Positions 35,453 through 43,916 of a stretch of 64,000 nucleotides of DNA are shown in pieces. Location: NCBI RefSeq assembly GCF_000526335.1, contig NZ_JAFW01000001.1:2480001-2544000 (forward strand), given 5' to 3'. The stretch is from Arthrobacter sp. 31Y (lineage in GTDB: Bacteria > Actinomycetota > Actinomycetes > Actinomycetales > Micrococcaceae). Position 1 is the stretch's first letter. Each line of letters opens with the position of its first letter. The notes beneath the pieces are model-generated. The model was given only the letters and a program-made list of their open reading frames with translations. It was not told the origin of the DNA and searched no databases. The translations under genes and the position numbers were made by a program.

Positions 35453-35739
35453 TGCCGATCATCGTGGACATTGACGTCATGCTGGCCAAGCGGAAAATGC
35501 CCGTAGGAGTGCTCGCTGAGAGGGTAGGCATCACGCCGGCCAACTTGGCTGTACTTAAGAATGGCCGCGCGAAGGCTGTGCGTTTTACTACGCTCGAAGC
35601 GCTGTGTGAGGTGCTGGAGTGCCAGCCAGGGGATCTGCTGCGGTGGGAATCTGAAGATCGCTGGGATAGCGGAGACCCATCTGCCGGTGGGCCAAGTCCA
35701 TCAGTTCCCTCGTCCCAACCGGCTACCCAGGAGTCATGA
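35452..35739 (+). CDS. YozG-like XRE-family regulator
   Basis: A 95-residue protein. Residues ~1-66 form a compact Cro/CI helix-turn-helix (VMLAKRKMPVGVLAERVGIT, then PANLAVLKNGRAKAVRFTTLEALCEVLECQPGDLL). The tail is Ser/Pro-rich and probably disordered. It overlaps the DUF2975 gene by one base of the stop. It most likely binds the inverted repeat upstream of the operon and the membrane protein may control it. Confidence 0.88.
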   Translation: MPIIVDIDVMLAKRKMPVGVLAERVGITPANLAVLKNGRAKAVRFTTLEALCEVLECQPGDLLRWESEDRWDSGDPSAGGPSPSVPSSQPATQES

Positions 35740-35806
35740 ACGGGCTCTCGGTCAGCAACGCGTCACCCACCTGAATCCGTGCCAGAGCACCTCAAATTCT
35801 CCGTCC

Positions 35807-36010
35807 TCAGGGTACCGCTTCGAGGCTGGATGATGAGCTCGGCTGGATTGAAAAGAAGAGCGGGGAACGCAACCAACCTTCGGATGCGCCTACCGTTACT
35901 ACGTTGGGGCGCTCCGTGCCGATTGAGGTGATGAGCTGCGCGTGTGCCCCGCTCTCGTAGCTCAAAATCCGGGCCTCGGGATCGTGGGCAGGTGCGAAGC
36001 CAAGATCGGC
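35807..36010 (-). pseudogene. Remnant of a Gfo/Idh/MocA-type oxidoreductase
   Basis: Read leftward between stop codons at 36011 and 35807, the frame gives ADLGFAPAHDP and then YESGAHAQLITSIGTERPN and VVTVGASEGWLRSPLFF. That run matches the C-terminal beta-sheet pattern of Gfo/Idh/MocA oxidoreductases (Y-x-S-G-A, two strands, then a GxEGW turn). There is no start codon or Rossmann domain. The rest of the 359-nt gap (35740-36098) shows nothing else except an AT-rich promoter-like patch near 36034-36062. Confidence 0.5.
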
Positions 36011-36098
36011 CTAAAGCCAGCGCGGTCAGCACCATAATTGAAATGTTCGGTAAAATAGCATTGTCCGCCGCCGGTGGAGATGATATGTTTTCTGAACA

Positions 36099-37217
36099 AT
36101 GAAGGAAAAGTTGGGAAGCCAAGCGCGAATGGATGGTTCGGACGAGCCCAAAACTCTGAGTGAAGTTGTTCGACGTTGCGTAAGCCTGATTTGTGCCAAC
36201 CTCCCCGATGAGTGGCTGGCCGAGGCAGGCTCTGAAGTACCAACAGGAGCCGGTGTGGCTGCTGATGCCATTGTGCGCATCACAAGCCCCGATGGCGTAC
36301 AGGCGACATTGGTTTTAGAGGCCAAGCGCCTCATAGAACGCCGCGACGTTTCTTCGGTGATCACTCAGCTACGGACAGCGACTGATCCCTTTCAGAACGT
36401 CACCGGTGTAGTTGCAGCCCGATATCTCACTCCGTCCGTACGCGAGATGTTGACTGAAAGAGGCGTGTCCTACGCAGATGCAACGGGAAACGAATTCCTC
36501 ACAGTGTCAAGGCCAGGCATACTCGTCATGCAGTCGGGAGCTGACAAGGATCCTTGGCGACGCCCAGGCCGTCCACGCGGCACCCTCAAGGGTGCCCCTG
36601 CGGCAAGAGTTGTTCGGGCCTTGGTGGACATTCCTGGGCCTTGGAGAATCAGGGAGCTCATCGAGGCTTCCGGCGCGTCAACGGGCGCTACTTACCGTGT
36701 CGTCGGGTTCTTGGAACGCGAAGGTTTGCTGTTTCGTGACGAAGCGGGAAGTTTGAATCTCGGGAGTTGGCGTCAGCTCGTGCAGGAATGGGGGAAGGAC
36801 TACGGCTTCGTGCGCAGCAATCGCATCACGAGCTACATTGAACCCCGCGGATTGCCCGCGCTCTTACAAAAAGTCGCCGCAGCTGGAGACTTAGAGTACG
36901 CAGTAACAGGCAGCCTTGCGGCAAGCGAGTGGGCAGCGTACGCGCCAGCTCGAGCAGCCCAAATTTACGTAGCCGATGCAGCCAAAGCAGCCCAGCGATG
37001 GGGTCTCCGACCAGCTGAATCTGGCTCGAATGTGCTCCTTGCTGAGCCCGAAGCTGGTTTCGTTTTTGACCGTTCACGAACAAACCGTGACGGGATTGTC
37101 GTTGTTGCGCCTGCTCAGGCGGCGGTAGATCTTTTGACGGGGCCCGGACGAAACCCCTCCGAAGCCGAAGAACTCATGGATTGGATGGAACGGAATGAGC
37201 TTTCTTGGCGGCAATGA
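36099..37217 (+). CDS. AbiEi-like type IV antitoxin with nuclease-like N-terminus
   Basis: A 372-residue, three-part protein. Residues ~20-145 have an alpha/beta region with D56...LEAKR (74-77), resembling a PD-(D/E)xK core, and SYADATGNEFL (124-134). Residues ~165-235 are a winged helix (RVVRALVDIPGPWRIRELIEASGASTGATYRVVGFLEREGLL in order). Residues ~245-372 match the AbiEi-type C-terminal domain (YAVTGSLAASEWAAYAPAR, IYVAD, NVLLAEP, APAQAAVDLLTGPGR). It overlaps the next gene by 23 nt. ATG 36129 is a possible later start. In known AbiE pairs the first protein neutralises the toxin and represses the operon; the nuclease activity is not established. Confidence 0.72.
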   Translation: MKEKLGSQARMDGSDEPKTLSEVVRRCVSLICANLPDEWLAEAGSEVPTGAGVAADAIVRITSPDGVQATLVLEAKRLIERRDVSSVITQLRTATDPFQNVTGVVAARYLTPSVREMLTERGVSYADATGNEFLTVSRPGILVMQSGADKDPWRRPGRPRGTLKGAPAARVVRALVDIPGPWRIRELIEASGASTGATYRVVGFLEREGLLFRDEAGSLNLGSWRQLVQEWGKDYGFVRSNRITSYIEPRGLPALLQKVAAAGDLEYAVTGSLAASEWAAYAPARAAQIYVADAAKAAQRWGLRPAESGSNVLLAEPEAGFVFDRSRTNRDGIVVVAPAQAAVDLLTGPGRNPSEAEELMDWMERNELSWRQ

Positions 37218-38052
37218 TGAACTGCTGATCAAGGCGAGGTCAGCGCTTCTGGACGCACTTCATGCCCTCAGCGAGTACGGTCCCGCGGTTATTGTCATTG
37301 GCGCCCAGGCCGTCTACATGCATACAGGAGATGCGCCTGTGGCGTTGGCGGAAGCAACCAAGGACAGCGATTTAGCCATTGATCCGCGGACGCTCCGCTC
37401 GGAGCCCTTGCTTGAAGAAGCTATGGAGCGTGCCGGATTCTATCTAAATCCGTTCAGCAATCAACCAGGTGCTTGGATGAACGCTGGGGGCATACCTGTT
37501 GACCTGATGGTGCCGGAAGCTTTGGCTGGCGCCGGGGCGAAGAGCGTCCGAGGCGGCAGGATACCTCCACACGACAAGAAGGCGACTCGGAGGGCCTTGG
37601 GCCTGGAAGCCGCAGTAGTCGACTTTTCCGAGATGGAGATTCTGGCGCTGGACGAAAGTGACAGTCGTCGATGCAAGGCTCTTGTAGCGGGGCCTTCAGC
37701 GCTCCTTGTAGCCAAGCTGCATAAAATCGCTGAGAGGCTCGGCTCGCCTGGCCGTTTGAACGATAAAGACGCCCACGACATCTACCGCCTCCTCGTGAGC
37801 GTAGAAACGGCCGAGTTTGCCGACCGACTGTGCGAGCTGCTTGAGAACTCAGTCAGCCAAGCGGTGACGCAAGAGGGGCTTCAACACCTGAAGTCACTTT
37901 TTGCCAGCGGCCCGGACGCTGTTGGTTCGATAATGGCGGGTCGTGCCGAGGAGGGCATCGGTGACCCCTACAACGTATCCCTCTCAGTGTCCTTGCTGGC
38001 CGCTGACGTCCTCGTTGCGGTAAACAACGAGCGAATCGATGCTGTGAAGTAG
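37195..38052 (+). CDS. AbiEii-like nucleotidyltransferase, putative toxin
   Basis: A 285-residue protein with a DNA-polymerase-beta-type nucleotidyltransferase core: VIGAQAVYMH (residues 34-43) is the G-x-x motif region and TKDSDLAID (55-63) gives the paired acidic residues. PSALLVAKLHKIAERL and KDAHDIYRLL (~165-200) match the conserved Lys and Asp segments of AbiEii-like proteins. It starts inside the preceding gene (23-nt overlap), typical of toxin-antitoxin pairs. AbiEii toxins transfer nucleotides to RNA in related systems; here this is inferred from the fold. It could instead be a non-toxic nucleotidyltransferase. Confidence 0.7.
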   Translation: MSFLGGNDELLIKARSALLDALHALSEYGPAVIVIGAQAVYMHTGDAPVALAEATKDSDLAIDPRTLRSEPLLEEAMERAGFYLNPFSNQPGAWMNAGGIPVDLMVPEALAGAGAKSVRGGRIPPHDKKATRRALGLEAAVVDFSEMEILALDESDSRRCKALVAGPSALLVAKLHKIAERLGSPGRLNDKDAHDIYRLLVSVETAEFADRLCELLENSVSQAVTQEGLQHLKSLFASGPDAVGSIMAGRAEEGIGDPYNVSLSVSLLAADVLVAVNNERIDAVK

Positions 38053-38126
38053 TTGAATTTTCCGGCCCGCCGCCTATCCCGGATTGATTATCGGTTTCGA
38101 GAACCGTAGTCCAATGTTCCTAATTC

Positions 38127-39482
38127 CTACTTCCCCTTCTTCCCGCCCCGCTTAGCCGCAGCGTTCATCGCCGACTTCACCGCTGGCGGCAGCCCCGCCG
38201 TCTCGGTTTCCGGCTCGGCGACGGTCCCGCGCCAGCGAGCCAATCCCTTCATGCCGTGGTAAATCACCAGGGCTGCAGCGGACCCGAGCGCAATGCCCGT
38301 GAACTTCAGCTCGCCAATGGTCCAGGTGTAGTCAGCAATGCCGATGATCAGAGCAACAGCAGCGGTGGTCAGGTTGATCGGGTTGGAGAAGTTGACCTTG
38401 TTCTGCACCCAGATCTTCACGCCGAGCACACCGATCATGCCGTACAGCATGGTCGCGGCGCCGCCCAGGACACCAGCCGGGACGGTGGCGATGAGTTCGC
38501 CGAATTTCGGGGAGAAGCTCAGCAGGATGGCGAAGATACCGGCCACCCAGTAGGCCGCCGTCGAGTAGACCTTCGTAGCGGCCATAACGCCGATGTTCTC
38601 CGCGTACGTCGTGGTACCGGAACCGCCGCCAAACCCGGCAAGTACCGTCGCGGCGCCGTCGGCCATCAGTGCGCGGCCGGAGACGCCGTCGAGGTTCTGG
38701 CCTGTCATGGCGGCCACCGACTTCACATGCCCCACGTTCTCAGCCACGAGGACCAGCACCACGGGCACAAACAGCCCCACTACGCCAATGTGGAATTCGG
38801 GCGTCTGGAACAGCGGCAGGCCAATCCACGCGGCGGCGTCCATCTTTTCGTAGGACACCTCGCCGCGCATCATCGCCACGAGATACCCCACCACAACACC
38901 CACCAAGATGCTCAGGCGCCCCAGAATCCCACGGAACAGCACAGAAACCAGGATGATCGTCACCAGCGTGATCAGCGCGGTGACGGGTGCGAGGTCGAAG
39001 TTCGCCTTCGCGGCCGGTGCCAGGTTCAGGCCGATCAGCACCACAATCGCGCCGGTAACGATCGGCGGCATGAGCCGGTTGATCCATTCGGCGCCGAACT
39101 TCTGGACTACCGCACCAATAAGCGCCAGTACGACGCCGGCAAGCACCACGCCGCCCAAGGCGCCACTCACGCCATACTGCTGCTGGGACGCCATGATGGG
39201 GGCGATGAACGCGAAGCTCGAACCCAGGTAGCTGGGCACGCGGCCCTTGGTGATTACCAGGAAGAGAAGCGTGCCGATGCCCGAGAAGAGGAGGGTGGTT
39301 GCCGGCGGCATGCCCGTGATGATGGGCACCAGGAAGGTGGCGCCGAACATGGCAACCACGTGCTGCATGCCGATGCCGATGGTCAGGGGCCAAGCGAGCC
39401 GCTCGTCGGGAGCCACCACGTGGCCGGGACGGATGGACTTGCCGTTGCCGTGGAGCTTCCATTTGGTGCCGAGCATGCTCAT
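38127..39482 (-). CDS. uraA: Uracil-xanthine permease (NCS2 family)
   Basis: A 451-residue, 14-helix transporter. HVVAMFGATFLVPIITGMPPATTL is the family's N-terminal region. LVLVAENVGHVKSVAAMTG is the NCS2 signature with the conserved Glu, and GGGSGTTTYAENIGVMAATK follows with the second substrate Glu. The tail is Lys/Gly-rich. GAGGAAGG lies before the ATG. Uracil is the likely substrate because the divergent neighbour is a RutE-like reductase of pyrimidine breakdown. Confidence 0.93.
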   Translation of the reverse strand: MSMLGTKWKLHGNGKSIRPGHVVAPDERLAWPLTIGIGMQHVVAMFGATFLVPIITGMPPATTLLFSGIGTLLFLVITKGRVPSYLGSSFAFIAPIMASQQQYGVSGALGGVVLAGVVLALIGAVVQKFGAEWINRLMPPIVTGAIVVLIGLNLAPAAKANFDLAPVTALITLVTIILVSVLFRGILGRLSILVGVVVGYLVAMMRGEVSYEKMDAAAWIGLPLFQTPEFHIGVVGLFVPVVLVLVAENVGHVKSVAAMTGQNLDGVSGRALMADGAATVLAGFGGGSGTTTYAENIGVMAATKVYSTAAYWVAGIFAILLSFSPKFGELIATVPAGVLGGAATMLYGMIGVLGVKIWVQNKVNFSNPINLTTAAVALIIGIADYTWTIGELKFTGIALGSAAALVIYHGMKGLARWRGTVAEPETETAGLPPAVKSAMNAAAKRGGKKGK

Positions 39483-39737
39483 GGCGGGGCCTTCCTCAGA
39501 AGAGTATTGGGATTCGGTGCAACATTACCGCCATTGCGGGGCCCGCTCTACGCGCCTCGCGCGCTTGGGCGCGCGCAAAACTGGCCTCACAACGCAAGGA
39601 AACAACACGCGGAGTTGCGCGCTGTGCCCAACGTCACGGGCCGTCATGGGAAGAGGACAAGGGAAGTTGAAGTTGCAACCATGGAAAGCAGAAGTGCCCG
39701 GCCGGTTCAGCGCATGGGCCAAGCGAAAGGTTTACGA

Positions 39738-40343
39738 ATGACGATCGCCCACGAAGAAGCAGTCATAGACGCCGCAGCAGTCGACGCCATTTTTGCCGAA
39801 GCCCGCACGGCCAACAGCTTCGCCGGTGAGGTCACCGACGAGCAGGCCCGCGCCATCTACGAACTCACCAAGTTCGGCCCCACAGCCTTCAACTCCCAGC
39901 CGCTTCGCGTGACCTACGTCCGCTCGGACGAGGCCCGCGCCAAGCTGGTGGACACTCTTTCGCGCGGCAATCAGGCGAAGACCGCATCCGCTCCGCTGGT
40001 AGCCATCTTGTCCTACGACACCGACTGGCAGGGTCAGTGGGACAAGTTCCTGCCCGCCTACGGCGCGCCCAAGGCCATGTACGACGCCGACCCCGCTTTT
40101 GCCGCTGCTACGGGCAACAACAACGCTCATTTGCAGGCAGGCTACTTCATCCTGGCTGTGCGCTCGCTTGGTTTCGCAGCTGGCCCCATGACCGGTGCCG
40201 ACTTCTCCGCAATCGACGCCGAGTTCTTCCCGGCCGGCGATCAGAAGAGCTTCCTGGTGGTCAACATCGGCCAGCCCGGGCCGGACGCCTGGGGCGAGGC
40301 CAAGCCGAAGTTCGCTTACGACGACGTTGTTCGCACCGTCTAA
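39738..40343 (+). CDS. rutE: Malonic semialdehyde reductase / RutE-like nitroreductase
   Basis: ATG 39738 gives 201 residues, the right size for RutE; the open frame upstream covers the antisense of the permease gene and is not coding. Family patterns: ARTANSFAGEVTDEQARAIYELTKFGPTAFNSQPLRV, SAPLVAILSYDTDW, AGYFILAVRSLGFAAGPMTGAD and NIGQPGPDAWG, in that order. The FMN-dependent enzyme reduces toxic malonic semialdehyde to 3-hydroxypropionate in the Rut pathway. No other rut genes are in view, so it may serve another aldehyde. Confidence 0.88.
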   Translation: MTIAHEEAVIDAAAVDAIFAEARTANSFAGEVTDEQARAIYELTKFGPTAFNSQPLRVTYVRSDEARAKLVDTLSRGNQAKTASAPLVAILSYDTDWQGQWDKFLPAYGAPKAMYDADPAFAAATGNNNAHLQAGYFILAVRSLGFAAGPMTGADFSAIDAEFFPAGDQKSFLVVNIGQPGPDAWGEAKPKFAYDDVVRTV

Positions 40344-40360
40344 TTGTTTCCAAGCAAAAA

Positions 40361-40393
40361 ACGCCCGCTCACTTTCCAGTGAGCGGGCGTTTT
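40361..40393. terminator. Bidirectional intrinsic terminator
   Basis: ACGCCCGCTCACT (40361-40373) and AGTGAGCGGGCGT (40378-40390) pair perfectly across a 4-nt loop. A-run before and T-run after serve the rutE gene on the plus strand and the DHA2 transporter gene on the minus strand. Confidence 0.9.
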
Positions 40394-40421
40394 GCCTTAA
40401 CAGGTTTGCCTTATTAGGAGG

Positions 40422-41894
40422 CTAGGACGCTTCGTCGAAGTCGTCGATGCCCGCAGCTTCCGCATTCTGGCGGCGCTTCACGCGCGACGGGACCACCAGC
40501 GCTGCAAGGAGGGCCAGCACGCCAACCCCTGCCGAAACCCAGAAGCCGATGGTGAAGGCATCATCGGAGGGTGCGCCTTGCGGTGTGACGTTGGAGGAGA
40601 TCAGCGCGGCGATGACGGCCGTGCCGATGCTGCTGCCGATGGTCCGCAGCACGGTGTTGGCGCTGATGGCCTCGCCGGTCTGCGTTGCGGGCACACTCTC
40701 AACGATCGCATTGGAGGTCGCCGCGAGGGCCATCCCGATGCCGATGCCGGTGAGAATGCCGGAGACCACGATCTGCCATTCTTCGCCGTGCCCGAGTGCG
40801 GGAATGACGAAAGCTACGGTGACAGCCACGGCACCAAGAATCATGGGGACCTTGGGTCCAACCTTGCGGATCAGTGCGCCAGCAACGACGCCGGAAATCA
40901 CCATGGCCACGACGGTCGGCAGCAAGTAGATGCCGGCTTCACTCACGGTCTTTCCGAAGCCGTAGCCAAGGACCGTGGGCAGCTGAAGGATGGTGGGGAC
41001 CAGCACAAACGTGCCGAACATCGCGAAACCGAAGGCCAACGCAACAATGTGGGCAGTCCACACGCCACGGTTGCGGAACAGCCGTACGTCGATCAGCGGT
41101 TCTGCTACTCGCAATTCCACCAACACAAACGCGATCAGGGCGATGCCGCCACCGATGAGCAGGCTGACGGTCTTGCTGTCGCCCCACCCCCACGTCTGGC
41201 CTTCGCTGATCGCGAGCAGCACGGCAACCAGGCCGACCGAAAGGATTCCGGTGCCCAGGATGTCGAGCTTGCCGGGAGTTTTGACCGGAGACTCGGGCAT
41301 TCCGAAGATGGCGCCAAGGAGAGCGATGAGCACGAGTCCGGCAGGTAGCCAGAACAGCCAGTGCCAGGAGAGGGCTTCAACGATCGGCCCTGCTGCAACG
41401 ATTCCAACACCGGCGCCGATGCCGAAGATGGCGGACAGCAAGCCGATAGTGACACTGACCCGCTCCTTCGGGAGCTCATCGCGCACGATCCCGATGGATA
41501 GGGGCATCACCGCACCCGCTGCACCTTGGAGTACTCGGCCAATGATCAGCACGGTCAGGTTCGGTGCCAGGGCCGCGAGTACGGTGCCCACCAACAGCAG
41601 GGAGAGGACGACGATGAGGACTTTCCGCTTACCCACCATGTCGCCCAAGCGGCCCAGGATCGGGGTCAGTACAGAGGCGGACAGCAGATAGGCCGTAAGG
41701 ACCCAGCTCGCATCGCTCGTTGCGACGCCAAGATCCTTGCCGATGGTGCCAAGGGCCGGCGCCACGAGCGACTGCAGGACGGCGAAGGACAGGCCACCCA
41801 GGGAGAGATAGGCAATGATCGCGGTGCCCCGTCTGCGGTGAGCCTCCTGACCCGGTGCCGGCGCGCTTTGAGGCCGCTCGATGGTGCTGGACAT
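40422..41894 (-). CDS. DHA2-type (14-helix) MFS drug transporter
   Basis: A 490-residue transporter of EmrB/QacA type. VATSDASWVLTAYLLSASVLTPILGRLGDMVGKRKVL carries the early motif and loop 2-3 motif, and GRVLQGAAGAVMPLS is the helix-4 signature of proton-coupled exporters. GISLP-like motif C is replaced by GIGAGVGIVAAGPIVE. It is divergent from a TetR gene with paired inverted repeats between them, the usual pattern for a substrate-inducible multidrug exporter. Confidence 0.9.
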   Translation of the reverse strand: MSSTIERPQSAPAPGQEAHRRRGTAIIAYLSLGGLSFAVLQSLVAPALGTIGKDLGVATSDASWVLTAYLLSASVLTPILGRLGDMVGKRKVLIVVLSLLLVGTVLAALAPNLTVLIIGRVLQGAAGAVMPLSIGIVRDELPKERVSVTIGLLSAIFGIGAGVGIVAAGPIVEALSWHWLFWLPAGLVLIALLGAIFGMPESPVKTPGKLDILGTGILSVGLVAVLLAISEGQTWGWGDSKTVSLLIGGGIALIAFVLVELRVAEPLIDVRLFRNRGVWTAHIVALAFGFAMFGTFVLVPTILQLPTVLGYGFGKTVSEAGIYLLPTVVAMVISGVVAGALIRKVGPKVPMILGAVAVTVAFVIPALGHGEEWQIVVSGILTGIGIGMALAATSNAIVESVPATQTGEAISANTVLRTIGSSIGTAVIAALISSNVTPQGAPSDDAFTIGFWVSAGVGVLALLAALVVPSRVKRRQNAEAAGIDDFDEAS

Positions 41895-41909
41895 GATTCT
41901 CCTCGGGAT

Positions 41910-41970
41910 GTAAACGGTTGATTACTTAGACAGTAAATCAAGATAGTTACCTATGTCAACAATCGTTTAC
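41910..41970. promoter_or_regulatory. TetR operator region
   Basis: Nested inverted repeats occupy the gap between the exporter and the TetR gene: GTAAACG (41910-41916) with CGTTTAC (41964-41970), and TTACT (41922-41926) with AGTAA (41932-41936). The outer pair is symmetric about the middle of the gap, as expected for a regulator binding two promoters. Confidence 0.6.
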
Positions 41971-41999
41971 TTGCCTGGTTGCCGAGCTAGAGTGGGGGA

Positions 42000-42653
42000 G
42001 TGGGCAACGAAGTGCAGGAATCAAAGACACTCGACGGCGCGGCATCGGTGGCGGACGACGAACTGATCCGTTCGGGTCGGGACGCGGACGTCACGCGGCG
42101 TGCGCTAGTCCGGGCTGCCCGCAGGCGCTTCGCAACCGAGGGCTATCGCGCCACCACGGTTCGCCATATCGCAGGGGACGCGGGCGTCAACGTCGCGTTG
42201 ATCAACCGGTACTTCGGTTCCAAAGAGGGCCTATTCGAGGCATGCATGAACCGCACTGTTGATGAGCTGGATCCCCAAACCAGGGTGCGTGCGGCCAGTG
42301 TTGACGAGGTCATCGCCCGGCTCCTCACACACGTCGTCGAAGCCCCCAACGCAGACGATCCCCTGCAGCTCCTTCTTCTGCTCCGTTCATCCGGCGATGA
42401 AAACGCCGACGCGATCCGCCGCAGGACCTTGGAACGCTTCACCGAACAACTCGCCGCCGCAGCAGGGTGGAGCGCGGATGTTCCCGCATCGCAGCCCTTG
42501 CTCCTTCGTGCCCAGATGGCCATCGCCCTGATGCTCGGTCTGGTGATGCTGAGGACCGCCACGGAGGTGCAGCCCCTGGCTTCAGCCTCCGCCGATCAAC
42601 TCACGGAGCCCCTGGAGCAAGTTCTCCGAGTGCTGCTGGACACCCGGACCTGA
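42000..42653 (+). CDS. TetR-family transcriptional regulator
   Basis: A 217-residue protein with a GTG start behind a GGGGGA. Residues ~32-80 are the TetR DNA-binding domain (RALVRAARRRFATEGYRATTVRHIAGDAGVNVALINRYFGSKEGLFEACM in order). The C-terminal domain is a ligand-binding helical bundle of the AcrR/TetR_C type. It likely represses the divergent DHA2 exporter. Confidence 0.9.
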   Translation: MGNEVQESKTLDGAASVADDELIRSGRDADVTRRALVRAARRRFATEGYRATTVRHIAGDAGVNVALINRYFGSKEGLFEACMNRTVDELDPQTRVRAASVDEVIARLLTHVVEAPNADDPLQLLLLLRSSGDENADAIRRRTLERFTEQLAAAAGWSADVPASQPLLLRAQMAIALMLGLVMLRTATEVQPLASASADQLTEPLEQVLRVLLDTRT

Positions 42654-42794
42654 TAGACCCGTGGTCTTTGCGTTCCCGCATTGGTCGTAGGCTTGCCATG
42701 GAGCGCGGGCCTGGACATGGCCGCCGCGTAGGAGCTGCAGCAGAGTAGCTCCGTAGGCCTTGCCCGATGGTCTGTTTGATCCATTTCCAGGGTC

Positions 42795-43901
42795 GTGTCC
42801 GAATCGGGGACTGGCATGGGCAACGTTGCTCCACTGGACGGCAATTTTCGTGACGAGTCCACCACAAATGACAGCGACGAGGTGCTGGTCTCACGTGTCC
42901 GGGCGGGGGATAACGATGCCTTTGAGACCCTGTTCGAACGTCATCGTTCGATGGCCCTGTACATAGCTTCCAGGCAGGCCGATAACGTCGCTGACGTCGA
43001 GGACATTGTGGCCGATGCATTTGTGGCTGTGCTTCAGTACCTAACGGCAGGGAAGGGCCCTGACACGTTCTTCCGCGCATACTTGCTGACCACAGTAAGG
43101 AGAATCGCGTACAAGGCAAACCAGGCAGGCTCGCGGACCCGGCCCACCGAGTCATATCTCCTGGATAGTGCGGAGCTTCATCATGATTCAATCCTGGCGT
43201 AGTTCGAATCCACAGCTGTAGCGCAGGCTTTCTCGTCTCTGCCCGAGCGCTGGCAGGCCGTTCTTTGGTACGTGGACATTGAAGGGATGAAGCCAAAAAC
43301 GGCATCGTCGATGCTCGGCCTGAGCCCCAACGGGGTTTCGTCACTGGTCCTTCGCGCAAGAGAAGGCCTTCGTCAGGCATATCTGCAAAGCCACATCTCA
43401 ACGTCCGTTGGCAAGGGATGCCAGGAGTACTCTTCCCAGCTCGGTGCGTACGCCCGTCAAGGCCTCAGTGCAAGATCCGAGCGAAAGGTCCGGGCGCATT
43501 TGGACGGATGCCCGAAGTGCACTGCGATGCTGCTGGACCTGGGTGATGTCCAATCGGCAATGCGGGCCGCACTCTTCCCCCTCATCACCGGCATCGCATT
43601 CACCGTGGCGTTTCCGCCCCTGGCCGCTGCTTCGGCTGGCGCCGGAGCCCTGGCCGTTTCGCATGGTGAGCGTTCAGTCTCAACGCCGACGCCGATGATG
43701 TGGAAGATTCGATCAGGTTCCCTGACGATTCGTGAAGATGAGTGGGATATTCATTTGGCTATGACGGCCACCGTAGCTACGAACCGTCACAAGCCAGCTG
43801 GTCCAGCCCCACACAGGCCGGAAACCACACGATCAAGCCATCGTGACGGGCCCCAGCGAGCCCAGAAGAGCGGGTGGTTTGCCCGTCTTCTGGGACACTG
43901 A
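42795..43901 (+). pseudogene. ECF-like sigma factor fused to zinc-finger anti-sigma domain, interrupted by one TAG
   Basis: One continuous frame of 369 codons is split only by TAG at 43200-43202. Before it: sigma region 2 (AFETLFERHRSMALYIASRQ, VEDIVADAFVAVLQYL, FRAYLLTTVRRIAYKANQAG). After it: region 4 (AFSSLPERWQAVLWYVDIEG, KTASSMLGLSPNGVSSLVLRAREGLRQAY) and then a ZAS-type zinc site C...HLDGCPKC, a membrane helix and a positively charged tail. The residue at the stop is probably Glu in relatives (GAG to TAG). ATG 42816 with GGGGA is an alternative start. It may be truly broken, a sequencing error, or read through. Confidence 0.82.
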
Positions 43902-43916
43902 GGCGACGTGCCGTCC

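Noticed and set aside
36034..36098. Possible AbiEi operator (TGTTC...GAACA) before the AbiE-like pair
   Set aside because: The arms are only five bases long and the spacing is large; not distinguishable from chance.
38256..39737. Upstream extension of the rutE frame opposite the uracil permease
   Set aside because: These codons are antisense to the NCS2 gene. The RutE-like protein starts normally at 39738.
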